From: Coprococcus aceti
Lineage (GTDB): Bacteria; Bacillota; Clostridia; Lachnospirales; Lachnospiraceae
Assembly: GCF_025567285.1 (NCBI RefSeq)
Contig: NZ_JAOQJT010000001.1
Span: 434,001 to 498,000, forward strand
Reading direction: 5' to 3'
DNA length: 64,000 nt
Part shown: in pieces, positions 7,329-16,761 of the stretch
How positions within the stretch are numbered: position 1 is the stretch's first letter
Layout of the letters: the number at the start of each line of letters is the position of its first letter
Position numbers and translations under genes: made by a program
The notes under the pieces: model-generated
Seen by the model: only the letters and a program-made list of their open reading frames with translations
Database searches by the model: none
Told to the model about the DNA's origin: nothing

Positions 7329-8366
7329 ATGAAAATACGTGTGGGTTTTATTATTTCGGATAAAATATATATAGAAAGACTGGTGTCAACCCTTAACAGA
7401 TATTATAGTGATAAGCTTGAAATTTATTCATACACGGATGTTAAAGTGGCCAATGAAAGCGTTGAAAATCAAAGGCTTGACATAGTTATAGTGGATGAGA
7501 CGTTACAGGTGAACGAATACAGAAATTGTTGCATGGCATATTTTGTAGAGTCTCCTGACATAGACAAGATAGAAGGAAAAAAAGCGATATGTAAGTTCCA
7601 GAAAGTAGAGCTTATATATAAGGATATACTTGCGTTATACTCTGAGTACAGTTCTAGAATTACCAAGCGCAAGAGAAGTGGTGAGCTTGCAGAAGTCATC
7701 ACTTTTACCTCACCGGCATGCGGCAGCGGAGTGACATCCATGGCAGCGGCATTCGCCTTAAATTGTTCCCTTAATAATAAAAGTGCATTGTATCTGAGTA
7801 TGGAGAATATTCCGACTACAGATATTATTTTTGATGGTGAAGGAAAATATACACTTACTGACGTGGTGTATGCAGTGAAGAGTAAGAGGTCAAATCTTTC
7901 AATGAAGCTTGAAAGCTTTGCCATTACAGATTCAGCAAATGTAGACTATTTTGCTGCGCCTAAGAATCCGATGGATCTTCATGAAATGAATGATGAGGAT
8001 GTGGAATTGCTTATATCAGAGCTCAAGTCCATGGGACTTTATGATTTCATAGTAATCGATGCTGATTTCAATATCACTCCAACATTCAAAAAGATTATAG
8101 ATTGTTCAGATAAGACAGTGATAGTTGTGAATGACGATGAGAGATCCGCACATAAGGTTGACAGAATGAATGAACTTATGAAGGTATTTGTCAACAATGA
8201 AGATTTCATCAGGACAGCAAGCTTCATTATTAACAAAGAAGAAGCTGCAAAGTTTGATTGGTCTACGTGCAAAGTTATAACAAAGTCCGGTGCTGTTCAG
8301 GGAACAACATTCAGGCAGATAGTAGATATACTTGCTAACAATCAGGAATTTTTGAAATTATATTAG
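7329..8366 (+). CDS. tadZ: TadZ/CpaE-like pilus localisation ATPase homologue
   Basis: A 345-residue ParA/MinD-superfamily protein that in Tad systems sets the place of the pilus machine. Residues 1-115 look like an atypical receiver domain (RVGFIISDKIYIERLV ... LDIVIVDE). The ATPase-like part starts near residue 122. Its P-loop is degenerate: S128-PACGSGVTS keeps the glycines but has Val where the catalytic Lys would be, as is common in CpaE/TadZ, so ATP hydrolysis is doubtful. The later strand YDFIVIDADFNITP corresponds to the switch II region. The start is the ATG at 7329 after GGGAGGTGG; an in-frame GTG at 7320 is part of the ribosome site. First gene of the unit. Confidence 0.85.
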   Translation: MKIRVGFIISDKIYIERLVSTLNRYYSDKLEIYSYTDVKVANESVENQRLDIVIVDETLQVNEYRNCCMAYFVESPDIDKIEGKKAICKFQKVELIYKDILALYSEYSSRITKRKRSGELAEVITFTSPACGSGVTSMAAAFALNCSLNNKSALYLSMENIPTTDIIFDGEGKYTLTDVVYAVKSKRSNLSMKLESFAITDSANVDYFAAPKNPMDLHEMNDEDVELLISELKSMGLYDFIVIDADFNITPTFKKIIDCSDKTVIVVNDDERSAHKVDRMNELMKVFVNNEDFIRTASFIINKEEAAKFDWSTCKVITKSGAVQGTTFRQIVDILANNQEFLKLY

Positions 8367-8376
8367 GGTGTGAATT

Positions 8377-9615
8377 ATGACATTTGATGAAGAACAGGAA
8401 TTTGTGGCGGCAGCCAAATTCTATGTGTCCAATAATCTGGAACTTAATAGACTGAGTGATGAGGACCTCGAGGAAGAGATAGAAAATGTTGTTAACAGTA
8501 AGCTGGATGGTCAGTATTGCACAGTTGAACAGAGATTGTCCATAGTAAAACAGGTATACAGCTCAATCCGTGGGCTGGGACTGCTGGACAGTATCATGAC
8601 AGACGATACCATAACAGAGGTCATGATAAATGGAAAAGACAATATATTCATAGAGCAGAATGGACGAGTAAAACGACTGGACAAGTTTTTTGAGACGGAC
8701 AGGCGACTGGAAGATATAATTCAGCGAATTGTTGGAATGGCAGGTAGAGAGGTCAATCAGGCTAATCCTATTGTTGATACAAGACTTCAGGATGGCTCTC
8801 GAGTTAATGTCGTGCTTCCACCTATAGCCCTGTGTGGACCAACGGTAACTATTCGAAAGTTCTCAAAGGAACCAATGACAATAGAGAAGCTTATAAAATA
8901 CGGTTCAATAACTGAGGAGATAGCGCATAAGCTTGAGCTTCTGGTAAGGGCAAAATACAACATATTTATATGTGGAGGTACTGGTTCTGGTAAGACAACG
9001 TTCCTCAACGCTTTGTCAAATTACATACCGAAGGACGAGCGAGTAATTACCATTGAGGATTCAGCAGAGCTTCAGATAGTCGGAGTAGATAATCTTGTAA
9101 GTCTGGAGACCAGAAATGCAAATGCGTCAGGAGCTGGAGCAATAACTATAAGGGATCTTATCAAATCCTCACTCCGAATGAGACCTGAAAGAATAGTAGT
9201 TGGAGAGGTTCGTGGTGGTGAGGCACTTGATATGCTGCAGGCCATGAATACAGGTCATGATGGAAGCTTATCTACAGGACATGCTAACTCAACTCATGAT
9301 ATGCTCTCCCGTTTGGAGACAATGGTTCTTCAGGGGGCAGAGGGATTACCTCTTGAGGCTATAAGACAGCAGATAGCATCGGCTATAGACATAATAATAC
9401 ATTTGTCCAGACTTCGTGACAAATCCAGAAAGACGATGGAGATAACGGAGGTTCTGGGTATGAAGGATGGAGAGATACAGTTAAATCCATTGTATGTATT
9501 TGAAGAGGATGAGAATTCAACGCTCGACAGAGTGTCTGGAAGATTAAAGAGAACAGATAATAAGATGCAGAATGTATTCAAACTGCAGCTTACGGGAATA
9601 AGGGAAGAGATATAG
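8377..9615 (+). CDS. tadA: Tad pilus assembly ATPase TadA/CpaF
   Basis: The secretion ATPase that powers Flp-type pilus extension, 412 residues, cytoplasmic. Walker A is CGGTGSGKTTFLNAL (about residues 199-213), followed by ERVITIEDSAELQI (Asp box), Walker B near RIVVGEVRGGEALDML and the His box HDGSLSTGHANSTHDML. These place it firmly in the TadA/CpaF subgroup of type II/IV secretion ATPases. It starts 10 bases after tadZ and its stop is two bases before tadB, so expression is coupled. Confidence 0.96.
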   Translation: MTFDEEQEFVAAAKFYVSNNLELNRLSDEDLEEEIENVVNSKLDGQYCTVEQRLSIVKQVYSSIRGLGLLDSIMTDDTITEVMINGKDNIFIEQNGRVKRLDKFFETDRRLEDIIQRIVGMAGREVNQANPIVDTRLQDGSRVNVVLPPIALCGPTVTIRKFSKEPMTIEKLIKYGSITEEIAHKLELLVRAKYNIFICGGTGSGKTTFLNALSNYIPKDERVITIEDSAELQIVGVDNLVSLETRNANASGAGAITIRDLIKSSLRMRPERIVVGEVRGGEALDMLQAMNTGHDGSLSTGHANSTHDMLSRLETMVLQGAEGLPLEAIRQQIASAIDIIIHLSRLRDKSRKTMEITEVLGMKDGEIQLNPLYVFEEDENSTLDRVSGRLKRTDNKMQNVFKLQLTGIREEI

Positions 9616-9617
9616 GT

Positions 9618-10481
9618 ATGTTAGGAATAAGTAAAAAGGAAAAGAAACCTGAAGAACCACAGTATTATATGTCCAGAGTGCAGATGCCGGTCATGAATTA
9701 TAAGGTATATCACATGGGTAAAGTGGAAAAAATACTTACATTTATGCTGGCGTTTGTGATAGGAGCGGCAGTGGCATATCTGTTCTATGGAGGCTTGTTT
9801 AAGGATGAATATGGAAATGCCACAACAGCTACCTGGATCAGCAATATAGTGATAATGCTGGTGGTTGGAATCATAGCAGGTAGGATGTTTGTTCCAATCA
9901 GAACAAAGAGCATCATAGACAAAAATCAGAGAAAGCTCAAAGAGCAGTTCAGAAGTATGCTTGAAGCTGTAAACACCTCACTCGGTGCAGGAAATAATGC
10001 CATAGATTCATTTGAATCAGCGTACAGAGATCTCCGTGTTCAGTATGAGGAGGATGCTTTCATATTGAAAGAGCTGAATGTCATATTGGTTTCAAACAGA
10101 AACAATATAGATATAGAAACTGTGCTGAAGGACTTCGGTGAGAGAAGCGGAATAGATGATATCAAGAGTTTCGCCAGTGTGTACGAGATATGTTACAGAA
10201 AGGGTGGAAATCTCCGAGATGTAATCAACAACACCCACTCCATCATAAGTGACAAGATGGAGATCATGGAGGAGATAGAGACCATGGTTGCATCGAATAA
10301 GATGGAACAGAATCTGATGATAGTTATGCCGGTGGGACTTATAGGCGTAATCAAGATGATGAGTCCCGATTTCGGAGATAACTATGCAACGGCTGCAGGT
10401 GTAATAGCAACTACTCTCGGTATTGTATGTTTTGTGGCTGCATATTATGTGGGACGAAAAATACTGGATATCAAATTATAG
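9618..10481 (+). CDS. tadB: Tad inner-membrane platform protein TadB
   Basis: A 287-residue type II secretion F-domain protein forming the membrane platform with TadC. Two hydrophobic segments lie at about residues 38-58 and 70-93, then the cytoplasmic T2SSF domain (EQFRSMLEAVNTSLGAGNNA ... FASVYEICYRKGGNLRDVI), then two C-terminal membrane segments (LMIVMPVGLIGVIKMM and IATTLGIVCFVAAYYVG). The ATG lies two bases after the tadA stop. Confidence 0.9.
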   Translation: MLGISKKEKKPEEPQYYMSRVQMPVMNYKVYHMGKVEKILTFMLAFVIGAAVAYLFYGGLFKDEYGNATTATWISNIVIMLVVGIIAGRMFVPIRTKSIIDKNQRKLKEQFRSMLEAVNTSLGAGNNAIDSFESAYRDLRVQYEEDAFILKELNVILVSNRNNIDIETVLKDFGERSGIDDIKSFASVYEICYRKGGNLRDVINNTHSIISDKMEIMEEIETMVASNKMEQNLMIVMPVGLIGVIKMMSPDFGDNYATAAGVIATTLGIVCFVAAYYVGRKILDIKL

Positions 10482-10493
10482 GAGGGTAAAGGT

Positions 10494-11363
10494 ATGCTGA
10501 CAACAGCTAACATTATAGTGTTTTCCATATCAGGATTATTACTCATTGCATGGTTGTTTTTCTATTTTAAGGGGAAGAAATATGCGGAACTGTTTGATGG
10601 CCTTGATGAGAAAGAGTATCCGCTGAAGGATATATATTTTATAGGCTATGGAATGATGGAAACTTTTCATTATCAGTACAAAAGCAAGTCCGATAGAAAA
10701 CTCAGACAGAGTGCAGCAATATTGTATGAGAAAAAATACGCTGAGTATTATGTAAGACTTGCATATGCACAGAAGATATCTCTGTCGTTCACTTTGCTTT
10801 TGGTGGGATTTATTCTTTATGGATTTACATCTGAGATGGGAATACTTCTGGTATTTGGTATATTCTCGTTTACTGCATATTACTACTTCGGAACACTAAT
10901 GCTTGAAAAAATAAGTAAGAGAGAGGATGAGATGCTTCGTGATTTTTCTGAGGTTATTTCAAAACTTGCGCTTCTTACAAATGCAGGAATGATACTCAGA
11001 GAGGCATGGGAAAAAGTTGCTTTTAATGGAGACACAACAATTTATAAGGAAATGCAAAGATCTGTGGAGGACATGCATAATGGAGTGTCGGAAGTAGAGG
11101 CATTTCATAGTTTTGGTACCAGATGCGTTCTGGCAGAGGTAAAAAAGGCTGTATCGACCATGATACAGGGTATGGAAAAAGGAAATAAGGAGCTTGTAAA
11201 AATGCTCAGTGAGCAGTCACAGGAGTCCTGGAATCTCAAGAAGAATATAGCTATGAGAGATGGAGAAAAAGCATCCAGTAAGCTGCTTATTCCGATGATG
11301 ATAATGTTTGCAGGAATATTGATCATGGTATTAATACCGATATTTGCGAATATTGGTGTGTAA
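10494..11363 (+). CDS. tadC: Tad inner-membrane platform protein TadC
   Basis: A 289-residue partner of TadB. It has an N-terminal membrane segment (IIVFSISGLLLIAWLFFYF), a central hydrophobic pair near residues 98-138, a T2SSF domain (MLRDFSEVISKLALLTNAGMILREAW ... in part) and a C-terminal membrane segment (LIPMMIMFAGILIMVLIPIF). The ATG follows AGGAGGGT, 12 bases after tadB. Placement directly after TadB and before the pilin is the classic order. Confidence 0.88.
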   Translation: MLTTANIIVFSISGLLLIAWLFFYFKGKKYAELFDGLDEKEYPLKDIYFIGYGMMETFHYQYKSKSDRKLRQSAAILYEKKYAEYYVRLAYAQKISLSFTLLLVGFILYGFTSEMGILLVFGIFSFTAYYYFGTLMLEKISKREDEMLRDFSEVISKLALLTNAGMILREAWEKVAFNGDTTIYKEMQRSVEDMHNGVSEVEAFHSFGTRCVLAEVKKAVSTMIQGMEKGNKELVKMLSEQSQESWNLKKNIAMRDGEKASSKLLIPMMIMFAGILIMVLIPIFANIGV

Positions 11364-11406
11364 ATACAATAACTAATGAAAAATGGGAAGGAAGGAGGAA
11401 AACGGG

Positions 11407-11652
11407 ATGATAGAGAGAATTGACGATGTGGCTGGCATGGCTATAGCAAAGGCAAAGTATCTCGGATTCAAGGCAAAGGAGAAGTTTGTTGACTTTGTTA
11501 CGAAAGAAGATGGAGATGTAAATGTTGTATCTATCGTAATCCTTATAGGTATAGCAGTTGTGCTTGCACTTCTGTTTAAGACACAGATTACAACAATAGT
11601 AACAAATCTTCTTAAGAATATAGAGACAAAGTCAAATGAGGCGATGAAATAA
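11407..11652 (+). CDS. Flp1-like pilin subunit (candidate major pilin)
   Basis: An 81-residue protein with the Flp pilin plan: a charged leader and amphipathic N-terminal part, an acidic Gly-Asp stretch (KEDGDVNVVS), one hydrophobic helix (SIVILIGIAVVLALLFK) and a short polar tail. The likely prepilin peptidase site is near the Gly in DGDVNVV. The ATG at 11407 follows AGGAGG by eight bases; the upstream ATG at 11383 overlaps this site. The leader is much longer than in Proteobacterial Flp but usual for the Flp1-like family of Firmicutes. A strong hairpin follows the gene and may raise pilin mRNA over the downstream genes. Confidence 0.85.
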   Translation: MIERIDDVAGMAIAKAKYLGFKAKEKFVDFVTKEDGDVNVVSIVILIGIAVVLALLFKTQITTIVTNLLKNIETKSNEAMK

Positions 11653-11701
11653 TAATTGTCATTCACAGTCGACTTGATCTGGGGAGAACAGTTTCTGAGA
11701 G

Positions 11702-11739
11702 AACCGTCATTATTTATGTATAAGTAAATAATGGCGGTT
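11702..11739 (+). other. Intercistronic hairpin after the pilin gene
   Basis: AACCGTCATTATTTA (11702-11716) pairs with TAAATAATGGCGGTT (11725-11739), 15 bp with one G-U pair and an 8-base loop. It lacks a proper T run, so it is more likely an mRNA stabiliser or partial terminator than a full stop. Confidence 0.7.
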
Positions 11740-11769
11740 TGACAGATGTATAAAGGGAATGGTGACTTT

Positions 11770-12408
11770 ATGAAGAAGAGAATGAAAGACGAAAGAGGAT
11801 CGTTGATAGTTGAAGCAACTATCGTGTTTCCTGTGACATTTCTGGTTGTTATATTTTTGTTGTTTGTGGGGAATCTGTATTATCAGAGAAGTAAGGCACA
11901 GGCAGTTTTTACGGAATCGGTTATTGAATATGCGGCAAAGGAGAGTAATCCCATGCTGGCAAAATACATAGATGATGGTGCAGTAGTTTCGTTAAGTTCA
12001 GGAAATGATTTTAAACCATACAGGTATCTGAATTTCTGGGGAGATACCGGAACTGCAAAGGTAGAAGGAGAAATAAAAAAAGGATTGAAAAATATGGGTA
12101 CTGGCTTATTTTCCGGCATGGGAGTACAGAATACAGCGGTGTCCGTTGATTATAAAACTTATGGTGTGTATGCAAAGGTTGAAGCAGAGATGAGTTACAG
12201 TATTACAATGCCTGTAAAGCTTTTGGGACAGGAAGAAGCATCTAAAGTGGAATTTCAGGAGTATATAGAAGTCCCGGCTATGGAGGGTTCAGAGATAGTG
12301 AGAAATGTTAACATGGTTAGAGATATTATAGATAGGAATGAAACAGCCAGTGGAGTAATGGAAAAAGCCAGTGAGTATATAACAAAATTCAGACAATTTG
12401 CAAATTGA
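11770..12408 (+). CDS. TadE-like pseudopilin
   Basis: A 212-residue protein with the TadE signature at its N-terminus: DERGSLIVEATIVFPVTFLVV, where a Gly-Ser precedes the Glu of the hydrophobic helix, as in prepilin-type sequences. The rest is a mainly extracellular domain of unknown fold (VSLSSGNDFKPYRYLNFWGD ... in part). I prefer the ATG at 11770 (after AAAGGGAATGG) to the one at 11746. It stands between the pilin hairpin and the large TadG-like gene. Confidence 0.82.
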   Translation: MKKRMKDERGSLIVEATIVFPVTFLVVIFLLFVGNLYYQRSKAQAVFTESVIEYAAKESNPMLAKYIDDGAVVSLSSGNDFKPYRYLNFWGDTGTAKVEGEIKKGLKNMGTGLFSGMGVQNTAVSVDYKTYGVYAKVEAEMSYSITMPVKLLGQEEASKVEFQEYIEVPAMEGSEIVRNVNMVRDIIDRNETASGVMEKASEYITKFRQFAN

Positions 12409-12423
12409 TGGGGGTAAAAAGTT

Positions 12424-15400
12424 ATGATGAAGTTGTTTAGGCCAGGCGGAGCTATATCGGTTTTCCTAATTATAATATTGGTTCCATGCCTTGTTTTATG
12501 TTTTTTGTATGTGGATTTGAGCAGGATAGAGTTGTCCAAGAGTTCGGTAGAATCAACAGCGGATACAACACTTAATTCGCTTATGGCTAATTATGATACG
12601 GTTCTTAGCGATTATTATGGCTTGGTTGCTTCGGTTCAGAATATTGACGATTTTTGCGACAAGAGTAAGGAATTCTTTAAAAAGACTCTTGAGGCAAATG
12701 GTGTATCAGATAGCCAAAGTAACGAGATTGTGTCATGGGTATTTTCACAAATACAGGGTGGCGGAGATTACAGTGATCTGTTGCAAGGGCAGTTGGTATC
12801 AGGAACTGAAAATTTGTATGCTGTAGCAGGATCAGGTATTGGCGAGAATCCAGCTCTGGTCAAAGAAGGTGTTGTGGAGTTTATGAAATACCGTGCGCCT
12901 GAGATGGCAGTAGAGTCAATATATGACAAGCTGGTAAAGGACGGAGATACGTTGAAGAATGATTTGAAAAATTCTTCTGAAGATAGCGAGCTGGCTCAGT
13001 CCAGAGAAGATTTTTCTGAGACAGAGGGAGCACTCAGTAAAGCAGAATTTTATACTTATTACTATTATCAGCAGTATGCGAGAGGCGATGGAAGTGAAAA
13101 TAGTAGTGGACCATCAAAAAATGAAATTACTGAGATAAGACAGTATGTGGAACAATCGATAAAGGATTATGAGGATATAACGAAAACGACTGTTGGAAAG
13201 CTGTGGATATCAAAAGCAGGAAAACCATCATCGGTGAATAAATATTATATCGGTTTATCCAGTACCGAGGGGAATGATGGTATTGTTAAAAATCTTGCAA
13301 CTGGAACAGGCGGATACAACGAGAAAAAAGTTGCCAAAGATGTAAAAAGCTTCGAAAAAGACAAGAAGTATTATATAAAATGGTCAAAAGTTGAAAACCA
13401 AAAACAAGAGGTTGCGAATAAGCTTGCCGAGCTTGAAACGGCATTAGATAACGCTGATAAAGCAGTCTCAAAATATGCAGATAAGAATTATGGTACAGGT
13501 GATGATCAGGCGAATAAGGCACAGTGGTATTATTTTGCATATAACGCAGCAAAGGACAGCATAAAAGATGTTAATAGTAAGGGAGATGCTCTGGCAAAGG
13601 CGTGGGTAACGTATACGGCTATGCTTGACTGTGAAGCTGATCCGGATGATTCGACATTTCCATCTGATTGGAAAAAAGACGAGCGAGCTTACAGCGATGA
13701 AATCAAAGCAGATGTTCATACCATATTTAATGGCGATTTTCCTGATAGTGGGCTTAATGGACATGGTGGGAAATACATGACTGTAAAAAATGCGCTGGTG
13801 GACATATATAATGGCGGAGTTCTTTCGGAATATGATACTTCCGGCGTTTCAAGTAAGTTGAATGACATTGCAACAAATTTGGCAGCTTATAGGGAAAAAA
13901 TACAGTCGTATATAGATGCCCTGAGTCTGGTGATAGAGGGCGATGGTAATAAGCATAAAATCACGAAAAAACATGAGCTTTTAAGCCTTGATGAACTGAG
14001 TGATCTGGTGTGGGAATACTACAGTGATTATAATGACTGGAAAGGAAATGCGACAGAAAGTAAAACATCTCTGGGAACTGAGCAGAGGACAGAAGTTGGC
14101 ACATATGAAAAAGAGAAGAGAGATGTAGATGGTGATGATGTTGTAGAGTTTAAAAACAAGCTCATAAAAGAACGTGAGGCACTCCAATCTATAGTTGATG
14201 CGATAGATTCGATTAAGTATGGCAGCAAAAAACTGACAGATATAAAGAATTTTGATACATTTTATTCACAGTTTAAGAACAAGTTTACAAATCCGACAGA
14301 ACCTATAAGAAATTCAAGGATAGATATAGATGGTCATGATATCTATTATAAACTGCTTACACCTCAGAAAACGGAGGCGCTTATTCCTGTCCCTGAGTGT
14401 AAATTGATACTGGAAAAAGGCGATGATACATATTATGACTTCCTGCTTACCCGGGGATATGAGAGTGATGGCAAGAGTCTTAAGGACTTGAAAAAAGATG
14501 TGGATGAAAAAGATGGAAAAATAGATGATTTTAAGAAACAGAAAGAGGATGCAGAGAATTCCGAAGATACCAAGAAGGATAAGAGTGGTTCAGATGAGAT
14601 AAAGAATTCTTCTAATGTCAATGTTGGAGAGTATGAAGGATCGAAATTTGGTGCGGGAACATTACTTAAAGGGTTTGCTCAGACTATAGAGAATTTTGCG
14701 AATCAGAAGGGTCCCAATGTTAGAGATTCTCTTTATGCTACTTTATATACCATGAATATGTTTAGCTATAGAACATACGTGTATGAGGGGAAGTATGATG
14801 ATTATACGGATAGTTACGGTGATGAAATAACATATGAGAATTGTGAAGAGAAATATAAAACAGTGAGCTCAAATTGGGCTGATGAGAAGGCGACGTATAC
14901 ATACAATAAATCCCTCACCAACCATATGATAAATAATGCAAATAATGCTGCATTCAATGCAGAGGTTGAGTACGTATTATATGGTTCAACAAATGAAGAA
15001 AATCTTAAGTCGGCATATGCAAACATATATGAGATAAGGCTGGCGCTTAATCTTGCATCTGGATACTTGAATTTCTGGTCTGCCGGAAAGAATACAACTG
15101 CCGATGTAATAAATGGTGCGGCAGACTTGATAGCGGAAATAACCAGGCACATTATTCCTGCTCCAGTTACAAAGGCCGTGCTTATAGCGTTGCTTGCAGC
15201 CCTTGAAAGTATACAGGATATGAAGATACTGAATAAGGGAATCCCACTGGAGGTATATAAGGTTAGCGATGAGCAGTGGTCGTACAGTATAAATAAGAAA
15301 GGGGATTCAAAAGATGATGTAGGGATATCTGATCCCAAAAGTCCAAAGAAGGGAGAAGGTATTTGCATGCAATACAGTGACTATTTGTTTATATTCCTGT

Positions 15401-15660
15401 ATTCAATGTTCCAAAGCGGTGATGATAAAACGAATAAAGCGTATTGCAGATTAGGCCGCTTGATAGAAGCAAATATGCAAAAGGTTGATAAAGATCATCC
15501 ACAATTTTCGTTAAAGCAGTCAAAGACATTATTTACGTTGACATCTGAGATAGATGTGTCACCACTTATGATGGATCAACCTCTTGCGAGTGATTATAAA
15601 GATTCCCTTGCGGATGGCAGTTGGAACAGGTATACTATAGAAGTCACTAGAGGGTATTAG
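12424..15660 (+). CDS. Very large TadG-like surface protein (probable DUF5702)
   Basis: A 1078-residue protein. The N-terminus (GGAISVFLIIILVPCLVLCF, then YVDLSRIELSKSSVESTADT and LMANYDTVLSDYYGL) is the TadG-type helix seen in pilus-associated pseudopilins. After the membrane helix comes a long extracellular part, rich in Lys, Asp and Ser, with predicted coiled coil near residues 300-400 and 695-730 (KDVDEKDGKIDDFKKQKED). A hydrophobic stretch near 900-925 (HIIPAPVTKAVLIALLAALE) may be buried. I recognise the overall type as DUF5702, found in Lachnospiraceae Tad loci, but no function is known. It is far longer than the 400-500 residues of classic TadG. Confidence 0.75.
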   Translation: MMKLFRPGGAISVFLIIILVPCLVLCFLYVDLSRIELSKSSVESTADTTLNSLMANYDTVLSDYYGLVASVQNIDDFCDKSKEFFKKTLEANGVSDSQSNEIVSWVFSQIQGGGDYSDLLQGQLVSGTENLYAVAGSGIGENPALVKEGVVEFMKYRAPEMAVESIYDKLVKDGDTLKNDLKNSSEDSELAQSREDFSETEGALSKAEFYTYYYYQQYARGDGSENSSGPSKNEITEIRQYVEQSIKDYEDITKTTVGKLWISKAGKPSSVNKYYIGLSSTEGNDGIVKNLATGTGGYNEKKVAKDVKSFEKDKKYYIKWSKVENQKQEVANKLAELETALDNADKAVSKYADKNYGTGDDQANKAQWYYFAYNAAKDSIKDVNSKGDALAKAWVTYTAMLDCEADPDDSTFPSDWKKDERAYSDEIKADVHTIFNGDFPDSGLNGHGGKYMTVKNALVDIYNGGVLSEYDTSGVSSKLNDIATNLAAYREKIQSYIDALSLVIEGDGNKHKITKKHELLSLDELSDLVWEYYSDYNDWKGNATESKTSLGTEQRTEVGTYEKEKRDVDGDDVVEFKNKLIKEREALQSIVDAIDSIKYGSKKLTDIKNFDTFYSQFKNKFTNPTEPIRNSRIDIDGHDIYYKLLTPQKTEALIPVPECKLILEKGDDTYYDFLLTRGYESDGKSLKDLKKDVDEKDGKIDDFKKQKEDAENSEDTKKDKSGSDEIKNSSNVNVGEYEGSKFGAGTLLKGFAQTIENFANQKGPNVRDSLYATLYTMNMFSYRTYVYEGKYDDYTDSYGDEITYENCEEKYKTVSSNWADEKATYTYNKSLTNHMINNANNAAFNAEVEYVLYGSTNEENLKSAYANIYEIRLALNLASGYLNFWSAGKNTTADVINGAADLIAEITRHIIPAPVTKAVLIALLAALESIQDMKILNKGIPLEVYKVSDEQWSYSINKKGDSKDDVGISDPKSPKKGEGICMQYSDYLFIFLYSMFQSGDDKTNKAYCRLGRLIEANMQKVDKDHPQFSLKQSKTLFTLTSEIDVSPLMMDQPLASDYKDSLADGSWNRYTIEVTRGY

Positions 15661-15705
15661 ATAAGTTAAAATGTAGAAAAATAACTAGTTGCTAGGAGGA
15701 TTATT

Positions 15706-16665
15706 ATGCGTAAAAAGTTAGTTTGTGGAGCGATGTGCGTTGCACTTTCAGCAATGCTTGTAGGATGTGGAAAGGATACAGTTGGTAGTGGAGATACTCA
15801 GAGTACAAAAGAACAGAGCACTGTTCAGGAAACAGAATCCTCTGATGAGAATGCAACGGAGGAAAAAAATATTGTTTCAGATGATAGTACTGGAGCCTGG
15901 GTGCTCAGAAAAGAGGTTACAGATAAAGCCGTGTTAGATGAACCATCTGGTGCTGCACTGTTTCCAGATAAACTGACATTACCAATCAATATAGATAGCC
16001 TTATGGACTATCAGGTATTAGCTGGTGGAGTAGATCAGGGAACTCTTTCATCTATAGTTGATAGTTATACAGATAGTTTTACAAGCTTGGATTTTATGAT
16101 ATTAGATAAGACAGGCACAATATACTCGTATATGCCGGATCTGTTATTGGGCAAAGAAGATGACAGCAATGAGACAAATATCAAGCAGGCTATTTCTGAT
16201 GGTAATTGGATGTTAGGACCTTCGGCTATGTATTATGATACTCTGGGACTTACAGAGGATGAATATAACAATATGTGTAATGACAATCCAGACGAAGATG
16301 GCAAATATCTGTTGATGGATAAGTTATATGATATGCTTGGAACTCCAAACTATATTGGCTGGTTTTGCGATGAGGATAATCAGACAAGACCAGGAGAAAC
16401 ATATGATGCAAAAGAATATATTGGTAATATGAGAAATCCTGAGAATTATGGAAGTGACTCAGTAACAGCGTATAGTACTTATATTGGTTGGCAGTTTGCT
16501 GATTATGGAATTGCAATATATGTTTCAGAGACAAGTAACTCAAGTTCAGGAACATTGAGAGCAAATGTTCATGATGTGAGTATAAGCTATGTGCCGTCAA
16601 CCTATGGAACATTGGAGGATGTGTTTGGTACAAATGCAATATCTGATTTTCTGGCGGCTAAGTAA
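15706..16665 (+). CDS. Lipoprotein of unknown function in the Tad locus
   Basis: A 319-residue protein with a clear lipoprotein signal peptide (lipobox LVGC, Cys 21), then a Ser/Thr/Glu-rich linker to about residue 55 and a globular domain. The domain has a repeated-looking 'GLTEDEYNNM' region and a conserved C-terminal half (LLMDKLYDMLGTPNYIGWF ... YGTLEDVFGTNAISDFL). I know no family for it. AGGAGG precedes the ATG. A decayed second copy follows immediately, so the gene was duplicated in place. It is the last intact gene of the first Tad unit before a terminator. Confidence 0.8.
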   Translation: MRKKLVCGAMCVALSAMLVGCGKDTVGSGDTQSTKEQSTVQETESSDENATEEKNIVSDDSTGAWVLRKEVTDKAVLDEPSGAALFPDKLTLPINIDSLMDYQVLAGGVDQGTLSSIVDSYTDSFTSLDFMILDKTGTIYSYMPDLLLGKEDDSNETNIKQAISDGNWMLGPSAMYYDTLGLTEDEYNNMCNDNPDEDGKYLLMDKLYDMLGTPNYIGWFCDEDNQTRPGETYDAKEYIGNMRNPENYGSDSVTAYSTYIGWQFADYGIAIYVSETSNSSSGTLRANVHDVSISYVPSTYGTLEDVFGTNAISDFLAAK

Positions 16666-16688
16666 TACGTAAGATTTATTTGGTTTTT

Positions 16689-16717
16689 AGGATGGCTTAA
16701 CTTAAGCCATCCTTTTT
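16689..16717 (+). terminator. Rho-independent terminator after the lipoprotein gene
   Basis: AGGATGGCTTA (16689-16699) and TAAGCCATCCT (16703-16713) form a perfect 11-bp stem with a 3-base loop and a five-T tail. Confidence 0.9.
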
Positions 16718-16761
16718 CAATAACATACTCTAGTGCATTATTGAGAAATGGGGGGAAACTA

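Noticed and set aside
7710..7740. Missing P-loop lysine in TadZ as a sign of a broken gene
   Set aside because: CpaE/TadZ proteins often lack this Lys; the frame is intact.
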